NCBI GenBank assembly: GCA_017396005.1
Contig: JAFQNG010000055.1
Span: 1 to 36,794 of the forward strand
DNA: 36,794 nucleotides
Origin: Desulfovibrio sp.
Lineage (GTDB): Bacteria > Desulfobacterota > Desulfovibrionia > Desulfovibrionales > Desulfovibrionaceae
Direction of reading: 5' to 3'
The notes under the pieces: generated by a model
Database searches by the model: none
The model's input: only the letters and a program-made list of their open reading frames with translations
What the model was told of the DNA's origin: nothing
Shown: piece by piece, positions 24,138 through 33,270 of the stretch
Numbering within the stretch: the first letter of the stretch is position 1
Layout: each line of letters begins with the position of its first letter
Program-made: the position numbers and the translations under genes

Positions 24138-25294
24138 GCACTGTGGATCTTTCCCGTTACTCCTTCAGCGGCGGCGAGCATGCTGCCGTCGATGATCTGA
24201 CCAGTCTGCCCCAGATGGATCACCAGCGCCTGGTGCTGGCCGGTATTGACGTGCATGACAAGGCAGTCAGTGGCGCTTTCATGCAGATGGATCATGCAGG
24301 TGTTCACTGCCAGACACGGCAGGAAGGCCTGGAACTCATGGACATTCGCAAGGCCCTTGAAAAATATGACGGCCTGCCGCAGCACTGCTGGAAGCTGCTT
24401 ACCCCCGACAAGGACGACTTTACCCGCATGGCCCACGAGCAGCTGAACGGGGGCTACTTTGTGCGCGTGGCAAAGGGCGTCAGACTGAGCGAGCCTGTAC
24501 AGTCCTGCATGTTTATCAAGGGGCACGGAGCCGGGCAGAGCATACACAATATCGTCATTGTGGAGGAAGGGGCCGAGCTGCATATCCTGGGGGGCTGTGC
24601 CACGGCGCACGATGCCGGGCATGCCGCTCACCTGGGCATTACAGAATACTATGTGGAAAAAGGCGGCAAACTCACCTTCACCATGATTCACAACTGGGGC
24701 GAAAGCACCGTGGTGCGGCCGCGTTCAGCCGGCGTGGTAGATGCCGGGGGTGTTTTCCAGAATAACTACATCCTGCTCAAGCCCGTGGGCGATCTGCAGA
24801 TGAACCCCCTGATAAGCCTTAACGGCGAAGGGGCTGTTGCCCGCTTCAATTCCGTAGTGGTCGCCCCTGTCGGCTCGTATGTAGACAGTGGCAACCGTAT
24901 TGAGCTCAATGCCCCCCATACCCGTGGCGAAGTCATTTCACGTGTGCTTACCACAGGCGGTACTGTCATCAACCGGGGGCTGATACGGGCGGCTGCCAGC
25001 CCTGCCAGAGGGCATCTGGAATGCAAGGGTCTGATCATGGGCGGCGGACGCATACACGCCATTCCTGAGCTGGACAGCAATCAGGATGGCGTGGAACTCT
25101 CGCACGAAGCCGCTGTGGGCAAGATTGCCCAGGAAGAGATGGAATACCTCATGGCGCGTGGTCTGGATGAGGACGAAGCAGCCTCCACCATAGTGAGAGG
25201 TTTCCTCAATGTGGATATCATGGGTCTGCCTGCTCCCCTGCAAAAAGCCATGGATGAACAGATTGCCCTGCTGGACGCCGGAAAGGCCATGTAG
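24134..25294 (+). CDS. SufB/SmsB-type Fe-S cluster scaffold
   Basis: Protein of 386 residues with the SufB/SufD beta-helix pattern. FVRVAKGVRLSEPVQSCMFI begins the helix and IHNIVIVEEGAELHILGGC follows. The C-terminal helical domain reads IPELDSNQDGVELSHEAAVG and GLDEDEAASTIVRGFL. The cysteine in HLECKGLIMG is at the position of the SufB cysteine that helps build the cluster. It is shorter than E. coli SufB and paired only with SmsC, fitting the two-gene SMS system; no SufS, SufE, SufU or SufD is nearby. The ATG at 24134 overlaps smsC by four bases. The next gene starts 22 bases after its stop. Confidence 0.88.
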   Translation: MSTVDLSRYSFSGGEHAAVDDLTSLPQMDHQRLVLAGIDVHDKAVSGAFMQMDHAGVHCQTRQEGLELMDIRKALEKYDGLPQHCWKLLTPDKDDFTRMAHEQLNGGYFVRVAKGVRLSEPVQSCMFIKGHGAGQSIHNIVIVEEGAELHILGGCATAHDAGHAAHLGITEYYVEKGGKLTFTMIHNWGESTVVRPRSAGVVDAGGVFQNNYILLKPVGDLQMNPLISLNGEGAVARFNSVVVAPVGSYVDSGNRIELNAPHTRGEVISRVLTTGGTVINRGLIRAAASPARGHLECKGLIMGGGRIHAIPELDSNQDGVELSHEAAVGKIAQEEMEYLMARGLDEDEAASTIVRGFLNVDIMGLPAPLQKAMDEQIALLDAGKAM

Positions 25295-25315
25295 GATGGT
25301 TGCACGAGACAACCT

Positions 25316-27919
25316 ATGAGCAGCCCGTCTGCCTCCTCATCTGTTGCCCGAAGCCGGGATATGGCTGACGAACTGGCGCTGGACGGTGTGCGCTATGCCG
25401 AACTGCAGCAGAGTGGCGAAACCTGGCGTATAGGCAGTCTGGACCCACTCTGGCGGCAAAGCCTGCTGACGCTGGGGGTACAGCCTGATGCACAGGCCCT
25501 TGCCGCTCTTGAAGAGCAGCATATCTGGATGGCCCCGGCAAACAGGGAAGGGGCAGCCCCCCTGGCTGTCATGTGCTGTGGCCTTGGCTCTGTCTGGCCC
25601 GGCATGGGACGGGAGCTGTACGACAGCTTTCCTGCAGCCCGTGCAGCCATGGACCGCCTGGCTGCACTTGCCGAGTGGGATCTGCTGGCTCTCATGGACG
25701 AGACGGATCAGGAAAAGATATCTCTGACCCGCTGGCAGATACCCTATCTTTTCCTGCTGGAATACGCCCAGTGGAGCCAGCTTGTTTCGCTGGGCCTCTC
25801 GCCCGCACTGTTGTGCGGGCACAGCCTGGGGGAGCTCATCGCCCTCTGTCTGGCTGGTGTCTATGACCTGGATGTCGCCTGGTATATTCTGGATACGCGG
25901 GCCATACACATGGCAGAACTGGAGGAGCAGGCCACGCGGGATACAGGCATGATGGCCGTACACGCCGAGGCTGAAGTCATTGCCAGAGCACGCGAAACCT
26001 GGCCCTCACTCTATGTCTCCAACTACAATACCCCGCGGCAGCATATACTGAGCGGTCCACGCGAAATACTGCTGGAAGCTCGTAAAAGCCTGCGCAAGCA
26101 GCGCATTCCGGCCATAATGCTCAATGTGAGCCTGGCCTTTCATCATCCCAGCATGCGTATCCTGCGCGACATGTCGCTGCGGCGGCTCAACGGCCTTGAG
26201 ATGCACCCTCCCCGTGTGCCCATGCTCAGCGATATCACTACTGAGCCTTACCCGCAGACACAGGACGCCATCTGCCGGCTTATTGCTGACCTGGACGAAA
26301 ATTCTGTACGCTGGGTAGAGTGTGTACAGGCCATGAGGCAAAAGCACGGTATCCGGCACTTTCTTGAACTGGGGCCACAGGATACGCTCTGCGGCCTGGT
26401 CAGCGATATTGAGCCTGCAGCCTTCTGCCTTACGGCTGGCCGCAAGGGGCACGAGACAGCCATCATGCGGCAGACCTGCGCCCGCCTCCATGCCCTGGGG
26501 CATCTTTCTGCATCTGCCATCCGACAGCAGCTGCAGGAGCGGAGCCAGCAGCACATGCCGCCAGTGCGGCCCAGGCCAGCACAGGCAGTGACAGAAGATA
26601 CACCAGCTACTCAGTCAATATCACCTGAGCTCATGCAGAGCGTCATGGATATCCTGGCCAGAGCCTGTGGCCGTTCATGGCAGGAACTGCGGCCGGATAT
26701 GGACCTGCGCTATGATCTTTCGCTGCGCTCCAGTCGTTTTCCTCTGCTGATACAGGAAGCTGAAACAACGCTGGGCATACATGTGGATTTTGAAGACCTG
26801 CTGCAGGTGAGCACTGTGGGGGATCTGGCCCGGGCCATGAGCCGGGCCACACACAAGATGGCTGAACAGCCCGCGAGCACTGCCACACCTGAACCAGAGA
26901 AAACAGAAGACGCCCCTGCCCTCTGCCAGCCAGAAACGCCAGTACAGCAGGTTCCCCTTCTGCAGGCAGACCCTGAAAAATTTCCTCTGGTTTTTCCCGA
27001 CCCCAAGCCCTCTCTACCGTATGCCACAACGCTCTTTCAGGGCTGCTGCCATTTTTCACACTATGCTGATGCCACTCTTGCCGCTCATGGCAATCCACCA
27101 GTCCTGCCCATGAGCCGCGCTCTGCAGGCCCTGCTGGAAGGAGCACGCCTGCTGCTGCCAGGCATGGAAGTCAACGGTCTGTCAGACGTACGTCTTGCTG
27201 CTCCGTTGCCCCTGCCACGGGGCGTTACCCGCGAATGCCGTCTGCATGCCCAGGCTCGCCTGCGCCTGCGCCTGGATGGCGTCATGAGCCGCATGTGCTA
27301 CACTTGGCTGTACAGCCGGGACATCACGGCCAATGGGCGCCGCATGCCCCACTACAGCCCGCTTGCAGAAGGCATGATACTGCTGGCCGATGGTCCGGCT
27401 CCGTTGACGCCGCTCTGGCAGAACCTGCCAGAGGGCAGAGGGCAGCCACTGCCTTCGGAAAACCTGGCTGCCTTCTTTGCACAGCACGCCCTGGCAGCCC
27501 CCTGGCAATTGCTGGAATACTGGGAAGAGCTGCCCGGCAATATTTACAGGGCCAGCCTCTCTGATGCAGGCAGTCCCCCCCTGATAGCCCCTGTCGAGGG
27601 CATTGCCCCCTCTGCGCTTTGGCGTTATAATGAGTACCTCCGTATGCTGGAGGCCATTGTGCAGACAGCACAGCTGGCTCTCGTATGGGGTGAAGCCCCC
27701 TCACATTTCCCATGGGGCCTCAAGGCCGCTGGCTACATACGCTTTGGAGAAGTGCCTTCAGCCGCCGCGCAGATCCTGTTACGGCGTGTCTGGGATGATG
27801 GTCGTCTGCGCCGTTTCGAGGCTCAGGTCTGCAATGGACAGGGCTTGCCCCTGCTCACAGTGCATCAGCTTGAATTTGAAAAACAGGAAGTGGGGCGGGA
27901 TGCTGCCCCTGTGACATAA
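25316..27919 (+). CDS. Three-part acyltransferase-ACP-dehydratase-like polyketide/lipid synthase subunit
   Basis: Protein of 867 residues. Residues of about 80-385 form a malonyl-CoA:ACP transacylase-like domain: nucleophile Ser170 in GHSLGEL, Arg195 in DTRAIHM and His276 in LAFHHPSM, so it looks catalytically complete and malonyl-type. Residues of about 436-512 form an acyl carrier domain; the DSL phosphopantetheine motif reads RSS (YDLSLRSSRFPLL), with the serine kept at about 472. Residues of about 575-860 resemble a polyketide dehydratase double hot-dog fold (PPVLPMSRALQALLEGA), but the catalytic His position appears to be Ala and the Asp position Glu (MLEAIVQ), so it may bind a chain without dehydrating it. 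No ketosynthase or reductase domain is present, so partners must act in trans. It follows smsB by 22 bases and leads the export genes. The start ATG has no strong ribosome binding site. Confidence 0.78.
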   Translation: MSSPSASSSVARSRDMADELALDGVRYAELQQSGETWRIGSLDPLWRQSLLTLGVQPDAQALAALEEQHIWMAPANREGAAPLAVMCCGLGSVWPGMGRELYDSFPAARAAMDRLAALAEWDLLALMDETDQEKISLTRWQIPYLFLLEYAQWSQLVSLGLSPALLCGHSLGELIALCLAGVYDLDVAWYILDTRAIHMAELEEQATRDTGMMAVHAEAEVIARARETWPSLYVSNYNTPRQHILSGPREILLEARKSLRKQRIPAIMLNVSLAFHHPSMRILRDMSLRRLNGLEMHPPRVPMLSDITTEPYPQTQDAICRLIADLDENSVRWVECVQAMRQKHGIRHFLELGPQDTLCGLVSDIEPAAFCLTAGRKGHETAIMRQTCARLHALGHLSASAIRQQLQERSQQHMPPVRPRPAQAVTEDTPATQSISPELMQSVMDILARACGRSWQELRPDMDLRYDLSLRSSRFPLLIQEAETTLGIHVDFEDLLQVSTVGDLARAMSRATHKMAEQPASTATPEPEKTEDAPALCQPETPVQQVPLLQADPEKFPLVFPDPKPSLPYATTLFQGCCHFSHYADATLAAHGNPPVLPMSRALQALLEGARLLLPGMEVNGLSDVRLAAPLPLPRGVTRECRLHAQARLRLRLDGVMSRMCYTWLYSRDITANGRRMPHYSPLAEGMILLADGPAPLTPLWQNLPEGRGQPLPSENLAAFFAQHALAAPWQLLEYWEELPGNIYRASLSDAGSPPLIAPVEGIAPSALWRYNEYLRMLEAIVQTAQLALVWGEAPSHFPWGLKAAGYIRFGEVPSAAAQILLRRVWDDGRLRRFEAQVCNGQGLPLLTVHQLEFEKQEVGRDAAPVT

Positions 27920-27957
27920 CCCTGACGCGCATTCCTGCGTAACGAAAGGCTACGAAA

Positions 27958-29424
27958 ATGTTGCAGCACGCACGTTCACTGTCCGCATATCGTATCCTGC
28001 CCCTGCTTGTCCTCTGCTTCTGCCTGGCAGGTATGGGCTGCTCCTCACAGAAAGCCGGCCTGAAATCACCAGAATTGCCTGCACGGCACTGGCTGGATGA
28101 AGCCCCGGGCGTGCCTGTAGAAAATAAAGACAAGCTGGAAGCCGCAGTTCCCAATCTCTATGATCCTCAAAAAACCTTTGACTTTGAAGACTGTGTCTTT
28201 CTCACCATTCAGCAGTCACCTCTGCTGGTCAACAGTGCGGTAGAGATAGAGATAAAACGCGTGGCACTGACAGATGCTGTCTGGAAATACCTGCCCGAAC
28301 CGCGCATGACCTTCAGAGTCTCCAATAACCTGACCCGTTATAATACCGGGGCAGACGACAAACCCGGTGACTACGGGCAGACGAAACTGGATATCGGCTT
28401 CTATGCCGCCTTCCCCAATCCTCTGGCCACCTACTTTGAACATCAGGTACAAAAAGCCATGGTAAACATGGCCATCTCGACCCATCGCAAAGCCATTGGC
28501 GAGGCCATACATCAAATCGCCGCAAGCTACCTGAAGCTGCAGGCCCAGAGAGATATTCTCAAAGCACAGCAAAGTCTTCTGCCCATCAGCAAAGAGCTGG
28601 TAGCCTATTGGCGGCAGGTGGAAGCTGTAGAAGGCACACAGGGCGTTGCATTGAATCTGGCCACACAGCACCTGCGCGAGATGGAGCTGACTGTGGAACA
28701 GACTACCATGCAGGAAGTTATTGAGCGTACACAGCTCAAAATACTGGCTGGTGTGGACCCGCAACAGCGCCTGACCATTGACAGCACCAAGGCCCATGCC
28801 ATTCTGGGAGGCTTTGACGGGCGCAAGCTGAAATGGGAAGAACGCTGGCCCACCACGGAAGACGAACTGCTGCTGCGCGCCCAGGTTAAACTGGGAGATT
28901 ACAATATCATGGTAGCCTGGGCTGAATATGTGCCGGACATGACCATACAGCTCAATAAATATCCCCCTGCCGGGCAGTATCAGCCCACAGGCGGCAAAGA
29001 AGACTACTTCCTGCATTTCAATTTTGACTTCCCCCTGCTGGACTGGGGCCACCGCTACCGCGGTGTGCAGACGGCCCGTATGGTCAAGGCGCAGGCCTTT
29101 CACGAGCTCTCACGCAAACGCACGGACTATTCCAATCAGTGGCTGCAGGCTGAACAGCGCGTAGCCCTGTCAGAAACGCGGCTCAAACTGGCCAGGACCC
29201 GTCTGGATACGGCTGAACTGCAGTACAAGGAAGCTCAGATATCTTTCAATCAGGGCACACTGGAACTGCCTGAAGTGAGCAATCGCCAGGAAGCCATGGT
29301 ACAGGCCCGTATTGCTCATATCGAGGCAGAGCTTGAACACCGTCTGGCCCGTCTGGACTGGATGTACCTTGCCAATATCCTGCAGGAACGCTTCCTGGGC
29401 CTGCCTGCCAAAGAGGTGATCTGA
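27958..29424 (+). CDS. TolC/OprM-like outer-membrane efflux lipoprotein
   Basis: Protein of 488 residues with a signal peptide and a possible lipobox ending in cysteine (LAGMGC, about residue 30; the -3 position is not ideal). The mature part shows the OEP repeat pattern: long Gln/Ala/Leu-rich helices (LKLQAQRDILKAQQSLLPIS; RLKLARTRLDTAELQYKEA) and beta-prone stretches (HFNFDFPLLDWGHRY). It should form a trimeric channel through the outer membrane with a periplasmic adaptor. GAAAGG precedes the ATG by eight bases. Its stop overlaps the adaptor gene. Confidence 0.85.
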   Translation: MLQHARSLSAYRILPLLVLCFCLAGMGCSSQKAGLKSPELPARHWLDEAPGVPVENKDKLEAAVPNLYDPQKTFDFEDCVFLTIQQSPLLVNSAVEIEIKRVALTDAVWKYLPEPRMTFRVSNNLTRYNTGADDKPGDYGQTKLDIGFYAAFPNPLATYFEHQVQKAMVNMAISTHRKAIGEAIHQIAASYLKLQAQRDILKAQQSLLPISKELVAYWRQVEAVEGTQGVALNLATQHLREMELTVEQTTMQEVIERTQLKILAGVDPQQRLTIDSTKAHAILGGFDGRKLKWEERWPTTEDELLLRAQVKLGDYNIMVAWAEYVPDMTIQLNKYPPAGQYQPTGGKEDYFLHFNFDFPLLDWGHRYRGVQTARMVKAQAFHELSRKRTDYSNQWLQAEQRVALSETRLKLARTRLDTAELQYKEAQISFNQGTLELPEVSNRQEAMVQARIAHIEAELEHRLARLDWMYLANILQERFLGLPAKEVI

Positions 29425-30356
29425 TGCGCGCCATGTTTTTTCCCATGCTTCGCATTGCCTGCTGTCTGCTTTTCTGTACCGCGTGGGTATTTTGCCCCAT
29501 ATCCAGTCTGGCAGCCTCCAGCGCATCTGAAACAACCATTGTGACAGGCAAGGTTATTGCTACGGTCACCCGTGCCCAGCCCCTGCCCTTTAACGCCGTG
29601 GTTGACGCCGTGCTGGTCAAACCGGGCGATGCCGTGGAGGCAGGCACGCCGCTTTTGCGCTATCACCTGCAGGATGAAGCCGGGCGTCTGTTACAGCAGG
29701 AGGTCACGACAGGTGCTGGTACTGAAGATCTGAAAAGCCAGGTGCTTAATCTGGAGCGCACCATGGCCGAGACCACGGCCCAGCGCAACAAAGCCCGCCA
29801 ACTCGCTGCATCGGGCCTTGGCTCGCGTCAGGCCCTGAGCAGACTTGAAGGTGACGTCAGATCCCTGCAGAAGCGTATTGAGCTTCTGCAGACCACCATC
29901 AAGAAGAATGAACGTAATTTTGAAGCACGCCTCAAGGAGCTGGGGAACTATTACGGCATCCCGATCAAGGAAGGTGAGCTTCTGCCGGACAGTCTGGTCC
30001 TGCGCTCGCCGATCACAGGTTATGTGCTTTCTCTGGCGGGTACGCTCCATTCCGGTACAGAGCTGGCGGCAGGCAGTGCGCCCATTCAGGTAGGGCAGCT
30101 GAACCCTGTACTGATTCAGGTGCCTGTCTATGAGGCTGAGCTTGGTGCCATCAGAGAAGGTGACACCGCTGAGGTGGAGATTCCCTCCCTTGATGATAAA
30201 AAATTTGCAGCTACGGTCAGTGAGATATCCTGGGTCTCCACAGATATGAATGTGGCCAATCCTTCCTACTACACGGTAGAGCTTACTGTTCCCAACCCTG
30301 ACCTGGCTCTGAAACCGGGCTTCAAGGCTGTGGTGCGCTTTAAAGGCAACAGGTAA
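29424..30356 (+). CDS. HlyD/RND-type periplasmic adaptor protein
   Basis: Protein of 310 residues with an N-terminal signal peptide (IACCLLFCTAWVFCPISSLA). It has a split biotinyl-lipoyl-like domain (FNAVVDAVLVKPGDAVEAG and LRSPITGYVLSLAG) around a coiled-coil hairpin of about residues 90-170, followed by beta-barrel and membrane-proximal segments. It would link an inner-membrane carrier to the TolC-like channel. The ATG overlaps the preceding stop (TGATG) after a strong GAGGTGAT ribosome binding site. No ABC, RND or MFS pump gene is next to it; the neighbour is a flippase. Confidence 0.87.
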   Translation: MRAMFFPMLRIACCLLFCTAWVFCPISSLAASSASETTIVTGKVIATVTRAQPLPFNAVVDAVLVKPGDAVEAGTPLLRYHLQDEAGRLLQQEVTTGAGTEDLKSQVLNLERTMAETTAQRNKARQLAASGLGSRQALSRLEGDVRSLQKRIELLQTTIKKNERNFEARLKELGNYYGIPIKEGELLPDSLVLRSPITGYVLSLAGTLHSGTELAAGSAPIQVGQLNPVLIQVPVYEAELGAIREGDTAEVEIPSLDDKKFAATVSEISWVSTDMNVANPSYYTVELTVPNPDLALKPGFKAVVRFKGNR

Positions 30357-30365
30357 CGCCTCTCC

Positions 30366-31772
30366 ATGCAGCTGAAAAGCATCCCGCAGCGCCTTGGCTA
30401 TATCCTGGGTGCCCAGTGGACGCGTGATGTCTCCTGGACTGTCTTCACCATGCTGCTGGCACGCCACAGCCCGGCAGTCATGGGGCAGATCGTGCTGGCA
30501 CTCAGTTTTGGCTATCTGGTCAGAACAGCGGCTGATGTCGGCCTCAATGAGTTTCTGCTTTCCACCTTTGCCCGGGGCCAGACCCGCCCGCGCGCCCTTC
30601 TGGGTGAGGTGAGCTGGCTCAAGATAGTCATGCTGCTGGCAGCCTTGTGGCTTACCTGGCTGTACACAGGCTGGCAGGATTACAGCCCTGAATTGCGCCT
30701 TATCGTACTGGCCATAGCTTCAGGCCTCGGGCTGGATGCTGTCTGTAATTCGTTTTTTGCGCTCTGCCAGGCTCGCGGCAGACAGGATGTGGAAATGCGC
30801 ATCCGTGTGCCTTCGGCTTTGCTGGGCTTTGGCGTGGGTATTGCCTGCATCCTCATGGACGCGCCGCCCATCTGCATTGCCCTGTACAAACCCATTGAGT
30901 CGGTCTGCTGCCTGCTTTTTGCACTCAAGGCCCTGGGGCGCAACCCACTGGCCGGTGTGGGCCTCACAGGCATGCTGGACCTGGCCCGTCATATGAAAAG
31001 CGGCCTGGTGTTCACAGCCATGTCGGCCTGCTCCATGGCCTATAACAAAATCAATGTCATCTTCCTCAAAGATTACGGCAATGATGTGGATGTGGGCCTG
31101 TACGGCATTGCCTGGGAGGTGGTGGAAGGTATTTCAGTGCTGGTCTCCAGCGCCTTGCTAGGCAAGGTCATCTTTCCGCTGCTGACACAGCTCTGGCAGC
31201 AGAACCGCGAAGAATTTCGCCGTCTGGCCGGGCAGACGGCGCGAACCCTCTGGGCCGGAGCACTGCCTGCTATCTTCATCATCTGCGTGGAAGGCGACCG
31301 CATACTGCCCCTGGTCTACGGAAGCCACTATCTGGAGGCCGTACCCTCGCTGCAGCTGCTGACCCCCTGCCTTGCCACGGCCTTTTTGCACAATCTGGCT
31401 GCCTATGCCATGATCGGCATGGGGCGACACAAGTTGCTGCTGGCCTTCTACGCCAGCGGTCTTCTGGTCAATATAGTCTGCTGCTTCACCCTTATCCCGC
31501 ATATGCCACTGGAAGGCACTGCTCTGACGCTGACCATCACCAAGGTCTGGGTAGCCATACTGACGGTCAGTTTCTTTCAGTTTGTAGCCCGGCCCATGAG
31601 TCTGGCCCAGTGGTTTCTTATGCTGGGCACAGCTTCAGCCAGTATACTGCTCTGGTATGGCCTGAGCGGCCATGCCCCGCGCGAGCTGGCTGAACTGGCA
31701 GGCCTTGCCCCCCTGCTGGCTCTTTTCTGGTACTGGCGACCACCAGCCCCCTTTACAAGAAAGAAGCAGTAA
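30366..31772 (+). CDS. Wzx/MOP-superfamily flippase (polysaccharide biosynthesis-type)
   Basis: Polytopic inner-membrane protein of 468 residues with about 12-14 hydrophobic segments. The N-terminal VGLNEFLLSTFARGQ, the central AMSACSMAYNKINVIFL and the LPLVYGSHYLEAVPSLQLL stretch fit the Wzx/RfbX-type polysaccharide or lipid flippase layout. It would turn a lipid-linked precursor from the cytoplasmic to the periplasmic face. It starts nine bases after the adaptor gene and is the last of the plus-strand run; it converges on the ZIP gene. The substrate is unknown. Confidence 0.8.
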   Translation: MQLKSIPQRLGYILGAQWTRDVSWTVFTMLLARHSPAVMGQIVLALSFGYLVRTAADVGLNEFLLSTFARGQTRPRALLGEVSWLKIVMLLAALWLTWLYTGWQDYSPELRLIVLAIASGLGLDAVCNSFFALCQARGRQDVEMRIRVPSALLGFGVGIACILMDAPPICIALYKPIESVCCLLFALKALGRNPLAGVGLTGMLDLARHMKSGLVFTAMSACSMAYNKINVIFLKDYGNDVDVGLYGIAWEVVEGISVLVSSALLGKVIFPLLTQLWQQNREEFRRLAGQTARTLWAGALPAIFIICVEGDRILPLVYGSHYLEAVPSLQLLTPCLATAFLHNLAAYAMIGMGRHKLLLAFYASGLLVNIVCCFTLIPHMPLEGTALTLTITKVWVAILTVSFFQFVARPMSLAQWFLMLGTASASILLWYGLSGHAPRELAELAGLAPLLALFWYWRPPAPFTRKKQ

Positions 31773-31814
31773 GGACAGTTCTGCCGGTTCAGAAGCTGTT
31801 TTGCAGGCCGTGCA

Positions 31815-32624
31815 TTACTCCAGCAATGATGAAATGACCATGACCAGGCACAAGCCGGCAATGCAGGCAAGAGTCGCCGCATTGCCGTTGCCTGAGGCAT
31901 TGGCCTCGGGGATGACTTCTTCCACCACCACATAGATCATGGCACCGGCAGCAAAGGCCAGGGCAATGGGCAGAAGCGCGGCAGTAAACTCGGCCGCCAG
32001 AGCGCCCGGCAGTGCCCCCAGCGGAGCCGTAAGGCCGGAAAGAGAGCCGAAAACAAAGGCTTTACGCGCCGGGATATCCTCGGCACGCAGGGCCGTTGCC
32101 ACTACGAGCCCTTCTGGCACACCCTGCAGCATAAGTGAAAAGGTCAGCACAAGAGCTGCACTCAGGCTGGTGACGCCCTGAGCACTGACACTCTCAGCTG
32201 CTGCCGCGCCATAGCCTACCCCCATGGCCAGCCCCTCGGGGATATGATGCAGAGCCATGGCCGTGACCAGCAGTATGCTGCGCCGCCAGCGCGTGCTGAT
32301 GCCTTCGGGCTGATCCTGAACATTGTGTATGTGCGGCATGATGCGGTCAAGCCCCAGAAGGAATGCCGCTCCAAGCAAAAGGCCTGTCACCACTGGTACA
32401 AAGGCCCAGTGCTGCAGATGGGCTGTCAGTTCGAATGCAGGCTGCAGAAGGCCAAAAAAGGCAGCAGCCAGCATCATGCCGCCTGCCCCGCCAAGAAAAC
32501 AGTCCATGGCTTTACGGGAGAACTGACGGCGTGTAAAGATGAGCGCTGCGCCCAGGCTCACCGACAGCCAGGAACAGAGCCCGGCTGTCAGCGCCTGTAT
32601 GGCGGGATGACTGAAGATTTCCAT
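31815..32624 (-). CDS. ZIP-family divalent metal transporter
   Basis: Inner-membrane protein of 269 residues with eight hydrophobic segments, typical of the ZupT/GufA branch that imports zinc or other divalent metals. The metal-site motif in helix IV reads LHHIPEGLAMG; the paired helix V reads LQGVPEGLVV, with Gln where many family members have His; EEVIPEA ends the core. A His-containing loop (DRIMPHIHNVQDQPEG) lies between helices III and IV. It follows recR by 31 bases on the same strand, so it may be read through from dnaX. Confidence 0.87.
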   Translation of the reverse strand: MEIFSHPAIQALTAGLCSWLSVSLGAALIFTRRQFSRKAMDCFLGGAGGMMLAAAFFGLLQPAFELTAHLQHWAFVPVVTGLLLGAAFLLGLDRIMPHIHNVQDQPEGISTRWRRSILLVTAMALHHIPEGLAMGVGYGAAAAESVSAQGVTSLSAALVLTFSLMLQGVPEGLVVATALRAEDIPARKAFVFGSLSGLTAPLGALPGALAAEFTAALLPIALAFAAGAMIYVVVEEVIPEANASGNGNAATLACIAGLCLVMVISSLLE

Positions 32625-32655
32625 ATATCAGGGAATTGTTTTGTAAGAAGTGATG

Positions 32656-33267
32656 TCAGGCCAGATCCTGTCGATATTGCAGGGACTGGCGCAGGGTTTC
32701 CTTATCCATGTATTTGACTTCCGCCCCCAGGGGTATGCCCTGTGCCAGGCGGGTAACGCGCACCTGCGGAAAGCGCATGCGTACCATCTGCCGGATATAG
32801 GAGACAGTGTTTTCGGCCTCGACAGTAGCGCCCAGAGCCAGAATCAGTTCTTCTATCTCGCCTTCTGCCAGACGGCTGTTGAGGCGGTCCAGATCCAGGC
32901 TGTCCGCATCCTTTCTTTCCAGTGGGGCCAGCAGCCCTCCCAGGATCATGTATTGCCCACGGTAAAAGCCGCCTTCATCCAGTGTCAGCATGCTGTCCCA
33001 CTCTGTCACCAGGCACAGGGTGTCGCGTCCGCGTGTGCCGTCACTGCAGACAGCACACGGATCTGCAGAAGACAGGCCACCACAGCGCGAGCACAGATGC
33101 AGGTTGTCACGCAGGTCGTGAATGCTCCGGCCCAGGCGCCGCGTCTCGGCTTCTGGCCATTTCAGCAGGGTCATGGCCACCCGCATGGCAGACTTGGGGC
33201 CAAGGCCCGGCAGACGTGACAACTGTTCTACCAGGGCCTTAAGCGGCTCAGGTATCCGGCTGGACAT
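32656..33267 (-). CDS. recR: Recombination mediator RecR
   Basis: DNA-repair protein of 203 residues, acting with RecF/RecO to load RecA at gaps. N-terminal helix-hairpin-helix LVEQLSRLPGLGPKSAMRVA, four-cysteine zinc site LCSRCGGLSSADPCAVC and TOPRIM stretch ending GGFYRGQYMILGGLLAPL are all visible. It follows ebfC by three bases in the widespread dnaX-ebfC-recR order. There is no strong ribosome binding site, so translation is probably coupled. Confidence 0.95.
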   Translation of the reverse strand: MSSRIPEPLKALVEQLSRLPGLGPKSAMRVAMTLLKWPEAETRRLGRSIHDLRDNLHLCSRCGGLSSADPCAVCSDGTRGRDTLCLVTEWDSMLTLDEGGFYRGQYMILGGLLAPLERKDADSLDLDRLNSRLAEGEIEELILALGATVEAENTVSYIRQMVRMRFPQVRVTRLAQGIPLGAEVKYMDKETLRQSLQYRQDLA

Positions 33268-33270
33268 GGA

